A stretch of DNA of 64,000 nt, from contig OZ251223.1 of assembly GCA_965240325.2 (NCBI GenBank), forward strand, positions 124,001 to 188,000. The letters are read 5' to 3'. This DNA is from Rebecca billardiae RCC1528 (Eukaryota > Haptophyta). The notes below the pieces were generated by a model, which was not told the origin of the DNA, did no database searches, and saw nothing but the letters and a program-made list of their open reading frames with translations. Position numbers and translations under genes: made by a program. Of this stretch, positions 36,365-46,301 are shown one piece after another (the stretch's first letter is position 1; each line of letters opens with the position of its first letter).

Positions 36365-37564
36365 ATGACGCCTGCACTCGCGCTCCTCGCGAGCCTGGCG
36401 CTCGTCTCCCGAGCGCCGGCGCACGGTGGTGTGCGTAGCGTCCGCCAGCGTCCGACACCGTCGTCCACCGTGCGCATGGGCGGGGCGGGCGCCATGCGCA
36501 AGCTGCCTCTGAGCAGCGCGTGTGACATCGCCGTCTCCGAGTGCTGCCTGGGCACGATGACGTGGGGCAGCCAGAACACGGATGACGAGGCGTACGAGCA
36601 GCTCGAGCTGGCGTGGGACGCCGGTGTGAATTTCCTCGACACCGCCGAGGGCTACCCCATCCCGATGAACGCCGAGACCCAGGGCCGGACCGACGCGGCG
36701 ATCGCGGCGTGGATGAAAAAGTCGAAGCGGCCGCGCGACTCCGTCATCCTCGCCACCAAGGTGTGCGGGTACAACGACCGCTTCACCTGGTTCCGCGACG
36801 GCCCGACGCGCGTGAGCGAGGCCCAGATCACCGCCTCCGTCGACGCCTCCCTCCGCCGCCTCGGCACCGACCACATCGACCTGCTGCAGGTCCACTGGCC
36901 GGACCGGTACGTGCCGCTGTTCGGCTCCACGCGGTACGACCCGTCCAAGGAGCGGCCGGACGAGGTGCCGTTCGAGGAGCAGGCGAGGGCGATGGGCGCG
37001 CTGATCGAGGCGGGCAAGGTGCGCGCGTGGGGGCTGAGCAACGAGACCCCGTACGGCGTGTGCGAGTTCGCCAAGGTGTGCGAGCAGCTGGGCGTGCCGC
37101 CGCCCGTCTCTGTGCAGAACAGCTACTCACTGCTGCAGCGCTCGGACGAGACCGGGCTGGTCGAGGCGATGCGCAGGCACGACGTGGGGTACCTGCCCTA
37201 CTCGCCGCTGTCCGCGGGCGTCCTCTCGAACAAGTACGCGTCCGGAGCGCCGGCGGGCTCGCGGCTCGGCCTCTTCCCCGGCTACCTCGATCGGTATCTG
37301 GGCACGAGCGCGCCCGCAGCCGTCGCAGCGTACTCGGACGTGGCCGCCAAGTTTGGCCTCACGCCGTCGGCGTTCGCCATCGCGTTCTGCAGGTCGCGGG
37401 ATTTCGTCACATCCACCATCATCGGCGCCACGAGCACGCAGCAGCTCCAGGACAACCTCAACGGCTTCGCCGCCGAGTGGACGCCCGAGATGGAGGAGGA
37501 GGTGGAGCGCATCTTCGCCACCTATCCGGACCCGTGGCGCATGCAGGTGCGCGACGGCGGCTGA
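36365..37564 (+). CDS. Aldo/keto reductase (Tas-like), possibly organelle-targeted
   Basis: 399 residues. I start at the Met at 36365, which opens a hydrophobic leader (MTPALALLASLALVSRAPA) followed by an Arg/Ser-rich stretch; this signal-plus-transit shape is used for plastid import in secondary-plastid algae. The open frame also runs back to 36212. The (beta/alpha)8 reductase starts near residue 60. The catalytic tetrad is intact: D92 and Y97 (FLDTAEGYP), K132 (LATKV) and H177 (VHWPD). NADPH-binding features include WGLSNETPYGV and the late STIIGATSTQQLQDNL. The insertion after VHWPD (RYVPLFG...) is typical of the Tas/YghZ branch. It should reduce small aldehydes or ketones using NADPH. The substrate is not predictable. 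Confidence 0.9.
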   Translation: MTPALALLASLALVSRAPAHGGVRSVRQRPTPSSTVRMGGAGAMRKLPLSSACDIAVSECCLGTMTWGSQNTDDEAYEQLELAWDAGVNFLDTAEGYPIPMNAETQGRTDAAIAAWMKKSKRPRDSVILATKVCGYNDRFTWFRDGPTRVSEAQITASVDASLRRLGTDHIDLLQVHWPDRYVPLFGSTRYDPSKERPDEVPFEEQARAMGALIEAGKVRAWGLSNETPYGVCEFAKVCEQLGVPPPVSVQNSYSLLQRSDETGLVEAMRRHDVGYLPYSPLSAGVLSNKYASGAPAGSRLGLFPGYLDRYLGTSAPAAVAAYSDVAAKFGLTPSAFAIAFCRSRDFVTSTIIGATSTQQLQDNLNGFAAEWTPEMEEEVERIFATYPDPWRMQVRDGG

Positions 37565-38762
37565 TCATAATTTATAATGTAGTCATCGTTTATGGACTAG
37601 CTGCTCTGACGACATGGTGATGAAGTGATATGATGATGAATGAGCGCGGAGTCCATCACAGCGAGACTCTTAGGCGGAGTGGTAGCTAAATTATAATATC
37701 GTAGTTATTCGTATTATCATATATTATATATATATATGATGCTATATCGAGTCCATCATCAATAATATCGTCAGCATCGTCGTGATGATATATCCGGGCA
37801 TATCTGCTGATCCGCCGATCGTCGACATCATCTGTGAGTCTCGTCCGGTCCGTGAATGAACGGTTAGTTCACGGTGGTCTATAGCTAGCTGACTGCTGTC
37901 GCTGAGTCGCAGAGTGAGTCAGACTCAGTCTCAGAGTCGGAGTCTCACTCTCAGCACGACAGCACGTTGACATGCACTCGGACGACGCCGAGTTTTTCGT
38001 CGTCGTCGGTTCGAGTCACGAGGGGCGGGGTTCTGCGGCGGCCTTCCGACCGACCGACGGCAGCAGACGCAGTTCCGCGACGCCGACCGTTGACGTACGA
38101 CTGTGACGACTTGATCGATACGATGACGACATTTTTCTGTCGTCCGTTCGACGGCGGTCGTCGTCAACGTTGGATCGTATTACTATTCGTAAATTGAGCA
38201 GTCTCAGTAGTAGTATAGCCAGTAGTCTGACTTCGCTGACTTCGGCCCCATATTATTATTATAATCGTCCGCGACACGATGCGGCTTATATCCGCTTATC
38301 ATCACCCAGCCCGACTGGGCGACTGGCCCGCGACCGCGTCACAGACGTTTAGTGCCACTCACTTACACTTACACGTACTACGTGGGCCCGTCATCAGTGC
38401 CCACTGATCACCCTGACGATCGACTAGCAGTGGCGTTCACCACTGCCGAGTGACCACGGTCGCCGTGATGGCGACTGCTGGGCACTGACTGTCAGTGTCA
38501 CTGAGACTAAGCTAGAGTCGTCACTGCTCTGATTAGGAGACTGCTCCCCGCCGCGGCCGAGCCATCGTCCATCGAGCGTTCAGTCAGTACTACTTCAGTG
38601 GGCAGCGCCGCGCGTTCTGACTTCTGTCGTACACTCACGCTAGTCAGTCACTTGTACCGGTACTCGGTAGAGCCATCGCAGGCCACGCACGGCGCAGCCG
38701 GCAGCGACCGGCCGCGCGCGCGGCCCGCCCTCTACGCCAGCTCACCCACCCACCCCGCCGCG
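37565..38762. other. AT-richer intergenic region, no gene seen
   Basis: 1.2 kb between convergent genes. It holds many short simple stretches: TATATA near 37723-37737, GA/CT-rich GAGTC repeats at about 37905-37955, and CGTC-rich runs near 38000-38170. Only short open frames occur, with no recognisable domain. Its composition differs clearly from the flanking genes. Confidence 0.6.
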
Positions 38763-39728
38763 TCAAAGCCCGACCGTCGCGTTCCTCGGGATCCAGCCGG
38801 TCGCGACGCGCACGCCTTTGGTGTGCCCCTGCTTCTCCGGCTTCTTCAGATTCCGGGGCTTGAGCACGACGACGGTGCCGCCGGACTTGTACGGCCAGCG
38901 CTGGTCGAGCTTCGCCTCGACGTGGTAGTACTTGAGCAGCCCGTCCGGGTTGAACTTGTGCTGGAAGTTCTCGTTGTCCAGCGCCATGTAGAAGTCGTGG
39001 ATGATCACGCGCGTGTTGGCGTGCACGTACTGGAGCGCGTTGAACGCGCACGCGCCGCGCGCCTGCCCGTCGCAGAAGATGATGTCGGGCTTGGTGGGCA
39101 CGCGCTCGATGGCGCGGAGGTACGTGGCGTACGTCTCGAAATCGCCCTTGTGCTTCGTCGCGCACGTCGCGCACCACCCCTTCTTCACCCCCGAGTCCCA
39201 GGGGAAAGTGTACAGGCTGCCGTCCTTGGGCGCGTGCTGCAGGAACACTCGGCGCCCGCGCTGGTACCGCGGGTCTGGGTCGGAGTAGTGGTCGGCGCGA
39301 GCCATCTCGGCGCGGTACGGCGAGTCGGCGAAGCTGAGCCGCTCGGACGGCGCGATCGAGCGGTCCGGCCACACGTGGAACAGCTCCACATTCGTGATGC
39401 CCAGCTCGTGCAGGTTGCGCCGGATGTCATCGGCGAACGGGTCCACGTTCTCAATCGTGTACAGCTGCTTGACGTGCTTGGCGAAGAAGATGGTGGAGGC
39501 GCCGCCGCCGAATTCGACCATCACGGTGCGCTCCGGGTCCATGAACGAGGTCATCAGCTCACGGCACTGCCGTGTCATCCACGGCAGGTGCTTGTCGTAG
39601 TCGGCGGCAGTCGAGCCGCGCACGTGCGATGTGCTGCCGCTGCCAAATGCGGGCGCGGCCGCGCAGGCGAGGGCAAGCGCGGCTATTCGCGCGTGCGCAC
39701 GATGCGGGCAGCCCAAGAAGCGCGCCAT
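38763..39728 (-). CDS. Class I methyltransferase-like protein of the secretory pathway
   Basis: 321 residues from the Met at 39726-39728, which precedes a hydrophobic segment (IAALALACAAAPAFG). An in-frame Met 24 codons upstream (39800) is possible. A SAM-binding-like motif follows: MVEFGGGASTIFFAKHV, then YTIENVDPFADDI as strand 2 with an acidic residue. Later blocks PDIIFCDGQARGACAFNAL and TRVIIHDFYMALD fit strands 4 and 5 of a Rossmann methyltransferase. The middle contains a Cys pair (WCATCAT). I do not recognise a precise family or substrate. The leader suggests action in the ER/Golgi lumen or outside. An inserted mobile element begins only 112 bases upstream of this start. Confidence 0.65.
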   Translation of the reverse strand: MARFLGCPHRAHARIAALALACAAAPAFGSGSTSHVRGSTAADYDKHLPWMTRQCRELMTSFMDPERTVMVEFGGGASTIFFAKHVKQLYTIENVDPFADDIRRNLHELGITNVELFHVWPDRSIAPSERLSFADSPYRAEMARADHYSDPDPRYQRGRRVFLQHAPKDGSLYTFPWDSGVKKGWCATCATKHKGDFETYATYLRAIERVPTKPDIIFCDGQARGACAFNALQYVHANTRVIIHDFYMALDNENFQHKFNPDGLLKYYHVEAKLDQRWPYKSGGTVVVLKPRNLKKPEKQGHTKGVRVATGWIPRNATVGL

Positions 39729-39840
39729 GCAACGCCGCCGAGGCGCACGTCGTGCGCTAGTGCTCGCGCCAGCGCTCGCGTGAGCCTCGCCGGACGCCAT
39801 ACCTGTAAAAGCCCCATGAACGACGTGGCGACCAATAATA

Positions 39841-41351
39841 CAGTGCTCTCAACAATTGGTTACCCTTGTGTTTGGCTGTCTACAGGGGTCTCAACAATTA
39901 ATTGTCACATTCTGACTGAGCTGCACGCCACTGCTCACCCTGCCCCCCTGGGCTGATCCAGGCGGCCCCCACGGCCCGTGCACGACGGTTTCGACCCAGC
40001 GCGTCAGCCCCAGCGCGCGTGGGCTGGAGTTGGGCACACCAGCAGGTCACACGGCTGCAGGCGTACAGCCTGTCGCAGCTGGCCAGATCCTGCCGCAGGC
40101 TTGTCGTCACTGGTCGCGGGCCGTGTGCCCACACAGACCAGGCCTAAAATGTGCTTGGCAGTGGATCTGGTACCCCCTACGGAGGGCTGCATGCCACATG
40201 GGGGGGAGCTCATGGGATGCAGCTGCAGTGGCACAGTGCCCAATCCCGCGCCCCCACCTGCGCAAGGACTCCTGTCGGGTCAGCTCCCCTGCACTGGGAG
40301 GCCAGCAGCAGCACCCGCTGACACACCCCGAGGGTGGCCAGCCACCCGACTTGAGGGGGCTGGAGTGGGGCTGGTGCAGCCAAGAGCTCTGCAGCCTAGC
40401 TGCTGGTGGCTGGCCTGCATGGATTTTCAAGCTGACCACCCACTGCTGCCTGCCGCACCCCTCGCTGCACCCACCTGGGCTGCTGCACATGCGCACTCTG
40501 GATGGCACCACAGCCCAGCATGGAGAGCTGGCCAAGCAGCCACCCACTCGTCAGAATGGCCAGGGAGTGGGCTGTGCTAGACCACATCTAGCCAGGCAAT
40601 CAAGTGCTTACATGCCTGTCCAGCGGCACAAACAGAGATACAGCTAATTGTTGAGACCCCTGTATAGTAGTACCAGCTCAGTTACTGTTTGAGGCCCACT
40701 GCTGCCTGCTATCTGTTACTGCACCTATAGCCCTTACAGACCAGGTGATGGGTATGAGCTGGGCGGGTGTGTGGGCTGAGTCAGTCAGAGAAATTGAGTG
40801 CAGGTGCACAACCGGCTGACAGGTGCTGCGCGGGGGTGCTGGACCACCACGAGGGCACTGGCAGAGATGGAAATTCACCCCCTGAGCAGGCTGTGGGCTG
40901 GCTGGCTGGGAGTGTAGCAGCTGTATAGTGGGCCCTGGCGCTGCAGCTGGATGGCCTTTGATACTGCCTAGCAGCCAGCCTAGCAGTACAGCCTGGCGTG
41001 AGCAGTCGTGCGGTTTCACTCTACTTTCAGTGCGCAGGCCACCGTCTCTGCGGGTGGTGGCCGAAAATCAGCGGCGCGCTGTGCTACCAGCTGGGCTGAA
41101 AGGGGTCGGTGGGAGCCAGCCGAGAGCCTGTCGGCCACGGTCACGTCCGAGCTGGCCGGCTTCACGTGCTGCCAAGAGGAGTCCTCCTGAATTGTCACCC
41201 ACCCGGCTGAAGTCATGATGGGTGGGTGCAGCTCGACCGAATGGAGAGTGCTGGGGCCGCAGGTGCCCGTCATGCAAGCCTAGGCGGCCAGGAGAAGGTG
41301 TGATGTGCAGGTGTGCTCTCCATATAGGGTAATCAATTGTTGAGAGGACTG
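39841..41351. mobile_element. Tc1/mariner-like non-autonomous element (outer, interrupted)
   Basis: The left end CAGTGCTCTCAACAATTGGT (39841 on) is matched by an inverted right end at 41325-41351, with two mismatches over about 27 bases. Each end is bordered by TA (39839-39840 and 41352-41353), the target-site duplication of Tc1/mariner elements. It is split by the inner element; without it the length is about 0.73 kb. No transposase frame is visible, so it would depend on an enzyme from elsewhere. Confidence 0.75.
39883..40662. mobile_element. Tc1/mariner-like non-autonomous element (inner, nested)
   Basis: A 780-base element with 18-base perfect terminal inverted repeats (CAGGGGTCTCAACAATTA) flanked by TA on both sides (39881-39882 and 40663-40664). 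It sits inside the outer element and shares the core CTCAACAATT in its ends, so the two are related. The interior is CTG/CAG-rich. Two overlapping ~200-codon frames lack any DDE/DDD transposase motif. Confidence 0.8.
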
Positions 41352-41363
41352 TAATCTCGCCTG

Positions 41364-41405
41364 CTGCCTGAGCTGTGTGCGTCTCTTATTCTTAGTAAAC
41401 TGTAG
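41364..41405 (+). repeat. 42-bp dispersed repeat, copy B
   Basis: Identical to 7132-7173. This copy begins only about ten bases after the right end of the outer TA-flanked element. Confidence 0.85.
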
Positions 41406-41652
41406 TAGATTAATAGCCCGGCGGCCCGGCGGCCCGGCGGCCCCAGGCCCATGGGGTTTTGCCCCGCTGCGGGGCGACATATCTACAAAAGTCAAAACCC
41501 CTCCGGACTGGCATGGGCCATGCAAACAATGTACGTACCCGCTTTGAATAGAGTGAGCCCGTTTCAATATGTATTAATAGGAAGACAATGAAAACGGACC
41601 CCGCGACCAAATTCAGTTATATTTGACGAGTGTATTCAGTTATTATTTGCAT

Positions 41653-42608
41653 ACACACTGTGAAAACTGGAGTGTAAATGGTGATGTGTATGATGGGCAC
41701 ATTTGGTGTGCTCGACACACCCGACTAGCCTGACACAGATATTGGTCATTGGACGAACGAATGAAAGTACTTTCGTATGGGCATACGCGTATACGATATA
41801 GGTCGCAACAGCGTGAGCACTATGTGTGCACTGCCACTGGTCGTGCACCGGTCGTAAGGAATATCTTGAATTGTTCGTATTATCTGGTCCTATCACAGCC
41901 AATCTTGAACTCGATGAGAATTCTCAAGACATCCAGAATCGTAGCCTAAAGAGGGGCAAAAGTCAAAACCCCTCCGGACTGGCGTGGGCCATTCAAATGA
42001 TACACATGTACGTACCCGCTTTGAATGGAGTGAGCCCGTTTCAATATAGATCTAATAGGAAGACGGTTCGATTTGATTTCACATTTGGCATACGTACCGT
42101 ATGACCAGGCGGGGAACGCCCCTGTTGCATCACTGTGAAAACTGGAGTGTAAATGGTGATGTGTATGATGGGCACATTTGGTGTGCTCGACACACCCGAC
42201 TAGCCTGACACAGATATTGGTCATTGGACGAACGAATGAAAGTACTTTCGTATGGGCATACGCGTATACGATATAGGTCGCAACAGCGTGAGCACTATGT
42301 GTGCACTGCCACTGGTCGTGCACCGGTCGTAAGGAATATCTTGAATTGTTCGTATTATATATCTGGTCCTATCACAGCCAATCTTGAACGCGATGAGAAT
42401 TCTCAAGACATCCAGAATCGTAGCCTAAAGAGGGGCAAAAGTCAAAACCCCTCCGGACTGGCGTGGGCCATTCAAATGATACACATGTACGTACCCGCTT
42501 TGAATAGAGTGAGCCCGTTTCAATATAGATCTAATAGGAAGACGGTTCGATTTGATTTCACATTTGGCATACGTACCGTATGACCAGGCGGGGAACGCCC
42601 CTGTTGCA
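41653..42608 (+). repeat. Tandem duplication, unit about 478 bp
   Basis: Two head-to-tail copies start at 41653 and 42131 (both CACTGTGAAAACTGGAGTG) and end with CCTGTTGCA. They differ by a few substitutions and by a 4-base insertion (TATATATC versus TATC, near 42356). That insertion breaks the shared open frame, so the unit is unlikely to be protein-coding. A degenerate partial third copy lies at about 41486-41588. Composition is near 50% GC, foreign to the surrounding genes. Confidence 0.9.
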
Positions 42609-43934
42609 CGTTCAAGCAGATGAACATAGTAATACATAGCTTACAGCATCAGTGAGCATTTTGAACCCTGCGAGGCACGACCGCGTGAAGCCCACGCACG
42701 TGACGCACAGATTGTGCCGGATGACAGGGCACCTGGCCCGCCTGGGGCCGGGCAAGTATATATACTATAGATGCATAGTTGCATACAGTACCAGTCGTTC
42801 GGGAATGACATCGCCAGCATGCCGGGCCGCTACCCTCGCTAGTGCACCAAATGCCCCTGATGTGCTGTCCCGTGTGGCGCGAGTGCACTTTGTCACTCGG
42901 ACCGGACCGGTCGACGCCGACGGCGAGTCAACCGGCGTCGAGAGTGAGGACGACCGTACCCAACTTCAGAGAGTGAGCCAGACAGAGTCATTAGCCACTG
43001 CTCATGCTGTGCCATTAGCAGACGCAGACAGTAGTAGACATTAGTCCTTGACCTTGCAGTACGAAGACCCACTGTCTGGATGCGGTAGGCGCGTACGTGT
43101 AACTATTATTAATTGCTCCTTGGGATTTTTCGTCGTCGAGTATCGCAGCTCACAGCAGGCTGCCCGGTGGGGCACAGCGGGCAGCGACCGGAAGCAGACG
43201 GAGCGGGAGATAGCCCGACATCGCGCTGCGCGGTGAAGATCCAGAGGCAGCCTCCGCACGAGGCACGCCTCGACTTAAGCAAGACAGTGTAGACAGGGGC
43301 GGTGGAGGGACGAGCTCTGAGGGCAGCGGCGGTGAGCAGCGGTGATGAATCTCGTCACGCAGCAGTCGCTGGAGGGCAGGGGATCCAGCTGGCTGACCAA
43401 GCTGTGAGCGCTCGTGGGGGTCGGTGAGATCGCCATCAGGGTTAATTAACTTTAAGCCTTCGCGACGATACGCCGAAGGCGCTCAGCCGCCATTTAGCAG
43501 CGCTCGCTTCGCCTGTTCACGAGATGATGAAGCCCGCCTGCGCTGCTAATAGATGAGTATGTAGCCCTTGAGATGAACCGGTACGGCGCTTCGTTCGCCA
43601 GCAAAAGGAGCTCATGAACCAGCTGCGGAGCAAAGCACAGGATTGGCGGTCGGATTGGAGTCCGGACTAGGCTCCAGCTGCTGCAATCAGGACGATGGCC
43701 GATGACGCCGACGGCCAATGGGGCAGTTTGCCTTGTGCGAGCAGGCCTGCCAGCGGTCAAAGGCGATCTGGAAGCGGCGATGTGGTGTCGTGGTCACGTA
43801 CTTCTTGCCCGCGGACAGAATCGATTATTGTGCGCCAATAACATCACCACGACATACCTACCGCGTACTGCTCCATCAGTCCATGATACTCCGCCGTGTG
43901 AATTAGAGTAATAACGGACTTATTCTCCGTACAC

Positions 43935-43937
<3 letters not shown>
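42609..43937. other. Non-coding stretch within the low-GC island
   Basis: About 1.3 kb with no convincing gene. The longest frame here (130 codons from 42652) has no domain. I see no terminal repeats or RNA gene in it. Confidence 0.55.

Positions 43938-44006
<69 letters not shown>
43938..44006. repeat. TA dinucleotide microsatellite
   Basis: About 69 bases of uninterrupted TA, followed by unique sequence and then the 3' end of the DUF1415-like gene at 44331. The stretch between (44007-44330) shows no gene. Confidence 0.95.
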
Positions 44007-44007
<1 letters not shown>

Positions 44008-44330
44008 TGCTATAGCTAGTAAATTATAATATTCGCTCTGGGCGCCGTGAGCCAGGCCAAGCGGGTTGTCTGGCCTTGTGAGTGTGGTCGAGGAGACCCA
44101 GCAGAACTTTTGACTTATTACGTATTGGCCGCACGGCCACCACGCCGCTGAGAAGTGAGAGCCAATATTCGCGTCACTCTCCGCGCTGGGGCTGAGCTGA
44201 CCGCCGGGCAGTCGTCTGGGCGATGCTGCCCACCCGCGGCCCGCGACGATGGCAGAGCTCGGCGAGCTGGGCCGAGCCGTCACCCGGCGTCCGCGGCGCG
44301 TTCACGAGCCACCGCTCTTAGGCGGCTCGA

Positions 44331-45074
44331 TCAGTCGGACAGCCCCTCCACGATCTCGCGCGCCGAGATGCGCTGCACAGACACCTTCTCGGGCGGAGGG
44401 ATGGCGGCGAGCTCGTGGAAGACGCGGACGATGGGCATGGGCGCGCCGGCGGAGGTGCGCACAGCGTCCACGGAGAGCAGCTGCTCCAGCCCCAGCCACG
44501 GCAGCGGCTGGCGCAGGAACTCGTCCGCGAAGACGGCGACGTCTGTCGTGAAGCCCGGCAGCAGGATGAGCGCGCCCTCGTTGCTCGCCTCCGTCGTGAT
44601 CAGTCGGCTCATCTCGCCGAGGCAGCACTCCGCGGCGTCGGCAGCGGACGCGTCAGCGACCACACGGAACGAGGAGATCGCCAGCAGCCGCCGGCCCTCG
44701 GCCACAAAGTCGAGGTCGATGTCCTCGCCCCCGCCCATCACACTCTCCGGGTCGGCGGGCGCTTCGCCGACGTCAAACTGCGAGCTGAGGCGATCCTGGA
44801 AGTAGTCGAGCGCGGATGCGACGAGTGTCATCTGGCTGTCGTCAACAGCCGGCGCAGCAGCTGCTGCCTCGTTCGGCGCGCCCGTCGGCAGCAGCCCTGC
44901 GTCCGCCGCGGCGCAGCGGTCGCGCGCGAGCCGGGCGTAGGCCGACGCGACGCGTGGCTCGACGCCGCGGAAGAAGGTGGACATGCGCTCGGGCGGCGCA
45001 GCGGAGCGGGCTGGCACGAGTAGGCCGACGAGCGCGAGCAGAGCAGCCTGCGAACGAGCGCGTGCTGGCCCCAT
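44331..45074 (-). CDS. Hypothetical protein, weakly DUF1415-like, with N-terminal leader
   Basis: 247 residues from the Met at 45072-45074, chosen because it opens a hydrophobic leader (AALLALVGLLVPARSAA). The frame extends back to 45179 without clear protein character. The body has SSFRVVADASAADAAECCLGEM, then EGALILLPGFTTDVAVFADEFL, then WLGLEQLL and VRVFHELA. This order resembles DUF1415 proteins (a TTLL..P....DF..F..FL block, then LL and an FHP block), but the closing NRSPYP signature of that family is absent, so the match is weak. The function of that family is unknown. The leader suggests an organelle or secreted protein. Confidence 0.6.
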   Translation of the reverse strand: MGPARARSQAALLALVGLLVPARSAAPPERMSTFFRGVEPRVASAYARLARDRCAAADAGLLPTGAPNEAAAAAPAVDDSQMTLVASALDYFQDRLSSQFDVGEAPADPESVMGGGEDIDLDFVAEGRRLLAISSFRVVADASAADAAECCLGEMSRLITTEASNEGALILLPGFTTDVAVFADEFLRQPLPWLGLEQLLSVDAVRTSAGAPMPIVRVFHELAAIPPPEKVSVQRISAREIVEGLSD

Positions 45075-45379
45075 GCTTGTCGTCGTCGCGCGCGTCGCGG
45101 CTGTCGGACGGTCCAGGTGCGCCCGCGCGCCAGCCAGGGCCCACGGATTCTCTCGGCGCGACGACCAGCACAGAGCCAATCAGCGCTCGCTCAGCGCAGG
45201 TGGGTTCGAGAACGGCCGAAATGTGACGATTCGGATGAACATCATGAACATTTACGTGGTCATACTCCGGCATCACGATGGCGGGTGCGCATCACATGAC
45301 AGGCGATGGAGGCCTTGTTAGCGCATGTGGCAGCCGGGTGGCGTGCAACGCACTCCCTTTCGCGAGTCAGATGTGAAAG
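45075..45379. promoter_or_regulatory. Short intergenic region upstream of the DUF1415-like gene
   Basis: 305 bases between two leftward genes, holding the 5' flank of one and the 3' flank of the other. No distinct motif is seen. Confidence 0.3.
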
Positions 45380-46192
45380 TCAGCTCGTCGTGGGCGGGCC
45401 GCCCGGCCACGTGAAGACGCCCGTGATGAATCGGCGCTCCATGTGCAGCCCGTCCTTGCGATTCTCCACGTGCCGTGTCGTGTACTCCAGCCGCTTGCGC
45501 GTGAAGCCTGCTTCCCGGAAGAGCGCGTCGGCACGCTCCACGGAGAAGTAGTAGGCGAGTGTGCGGTCACGCCTCACGTAGAGATTCTCATCCAGCCGCG
45601 TGCCGTCTGTATTCGCCTCGAAGCGCTGCTGCGCGAGGTCGTCGAGCGCGTAGTCGCGGAAGTAGAGCGCGCCGCCGGCGCGCAGCCCCGAGGCCGCCGC
45701 GCGGAGCGCCGCGCCCATCTGCGCCAGCGGCATACTGCTCAGCACGAAGATCAGCGTGGCGGCATCGGCGCCCACCTCGCCGAGTTCGGGCGGCAGCTGG
45801 CCGGTCGTGATGTCGCACACTTCGGCGCGGATGCGCTCAGGGTCGTACCGCGGGTCGGCACGCAGCAGCTTGACGCTGCACGCGGAGAAGTCGAGCGCGT
45901 ACACGAAGCGGTCGGGCCGCTCCTCGAGCAGCGGGAACGCCGTATTCCCCACGCCACACCCGAGCTCGAGCACCACGCGCGCGCTTGTGTGCAGCTCCTC
46001 GAACTCGGCGCCGAGGTAGTGGCGGTCCTTGTACGCGTTCACGCTGTTGCGCGCGTAGAAGCCGTCCCAGTGGCGCGCCGCGTCGCGCACGTACCAATCG
46101 GCCCATGCCGGCGGCACGGTGCGCGGCTCGCCGCGCCGTGGGTACGGCTTGTACTCGAAGGGCGCGTCTGCGCCGGGCGCGGGGGCCGCCAT
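45380..46192 (-). CDS. METTL2/6/8-type tRNA 3-methylcytidine methyltransferase
   Basis: 270 residues from the Met at 46190-46192 (MAAPAPGAD). The frame runs back to 46417 but would overlap the divergent SET gene. Family signatures are in order: WDGFYARN and KDRHYLGAEF at the N-terminus, SAM motif I VLELGCGVGNTAFPLL, YALDFSACSVKLL, the VCDIT block, DAATLIFVLSSMPLAQM, GGALYFRDYALDDLAQQRF, ENLYVRRDRTLAYYFS, and the late VENRKDGLHMERRF. This pattern is specific to METTL2, METTL6 and METTL8 (yeast Trm140 type), which methylate C32 in the anticodon loop of certain tRNAs. Which subfamily cannot be told by eye. The length suits a METTL6-like enzyme without a large N-terminal extension. It is transcribed divergently from the SET gene, 109 bases apart. 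Confidence 0.88.
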   Translation of the reverse strand: MAAPAPGADAPFEYKPYPRRGEPRTVPPAWADWYVRDAARHWDGFYARNSVNAYKDRHYLGAEFEELHTSARVVLELGCGVGNTAFPLLEERPDRFVYALDFSACSVKLLRADPRYDPERIRAEVCDITTGQLPPELGEVGADAATLIFVLSSMPLAQMGAALRAAASGLRAGGALYFRDYALDDLAQQRFEANTDGTRLDENLYVRRDRTLAYYFSVERADALFREAGFTRKRLEYTTRHVENRKDGLHMERRFITGVFTWPGGPPTTS

Positions 46193-46301
46193 CGAGCGAG
46201 TCCAGCACCAGTGCCGGACGGCTGCCGCCGTCGAGATCGAGGATCCGAGATTCCGAGGGCCGCCATCGTCCCGGAGGGGCACGTGCGGGTGCGAACGCGC
46301 G
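46193..46301. promoter_or_regulatory. Compact bidirectional promoter (METTL and SET genes)
   Basis: Only 109 bases lie between the two divergent start codons. Both transcripts must start here or within each other's 5' region. No TATA box is visible. Confidence 0.45.

Noticed and set aside
39978-40647. Overlapping ~200-codon frames inside the inner TA-flanked element, considered as a transposase
   Set aside because: No DDE/DDD triad, helix-turn-helix or family resemblance; the frames reflect CTG/CAG-rich sequence.
41749-42583. Repeated 66- and 119-codon frames in the tandem duplication, considered as a duplicated gene
   Set aside because: A 4-base insertion shifts the frame in one copy without other decay, so the frame is not under selection.
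41486-42608. Tandem repeat considered as an LTR retrotransposon pair
   Set aside because: The copies are directly adjacent with no internal coding region, primer-binding site or polypurine tract. It is left as a tandem duplication.
38000-45210. GGTTCGAGTC and GGGTTCGAGA words that resemble tRNA T-arms
   Set aside because: No acceptor stem, D-arm or anticodon arm can be paired around either site.
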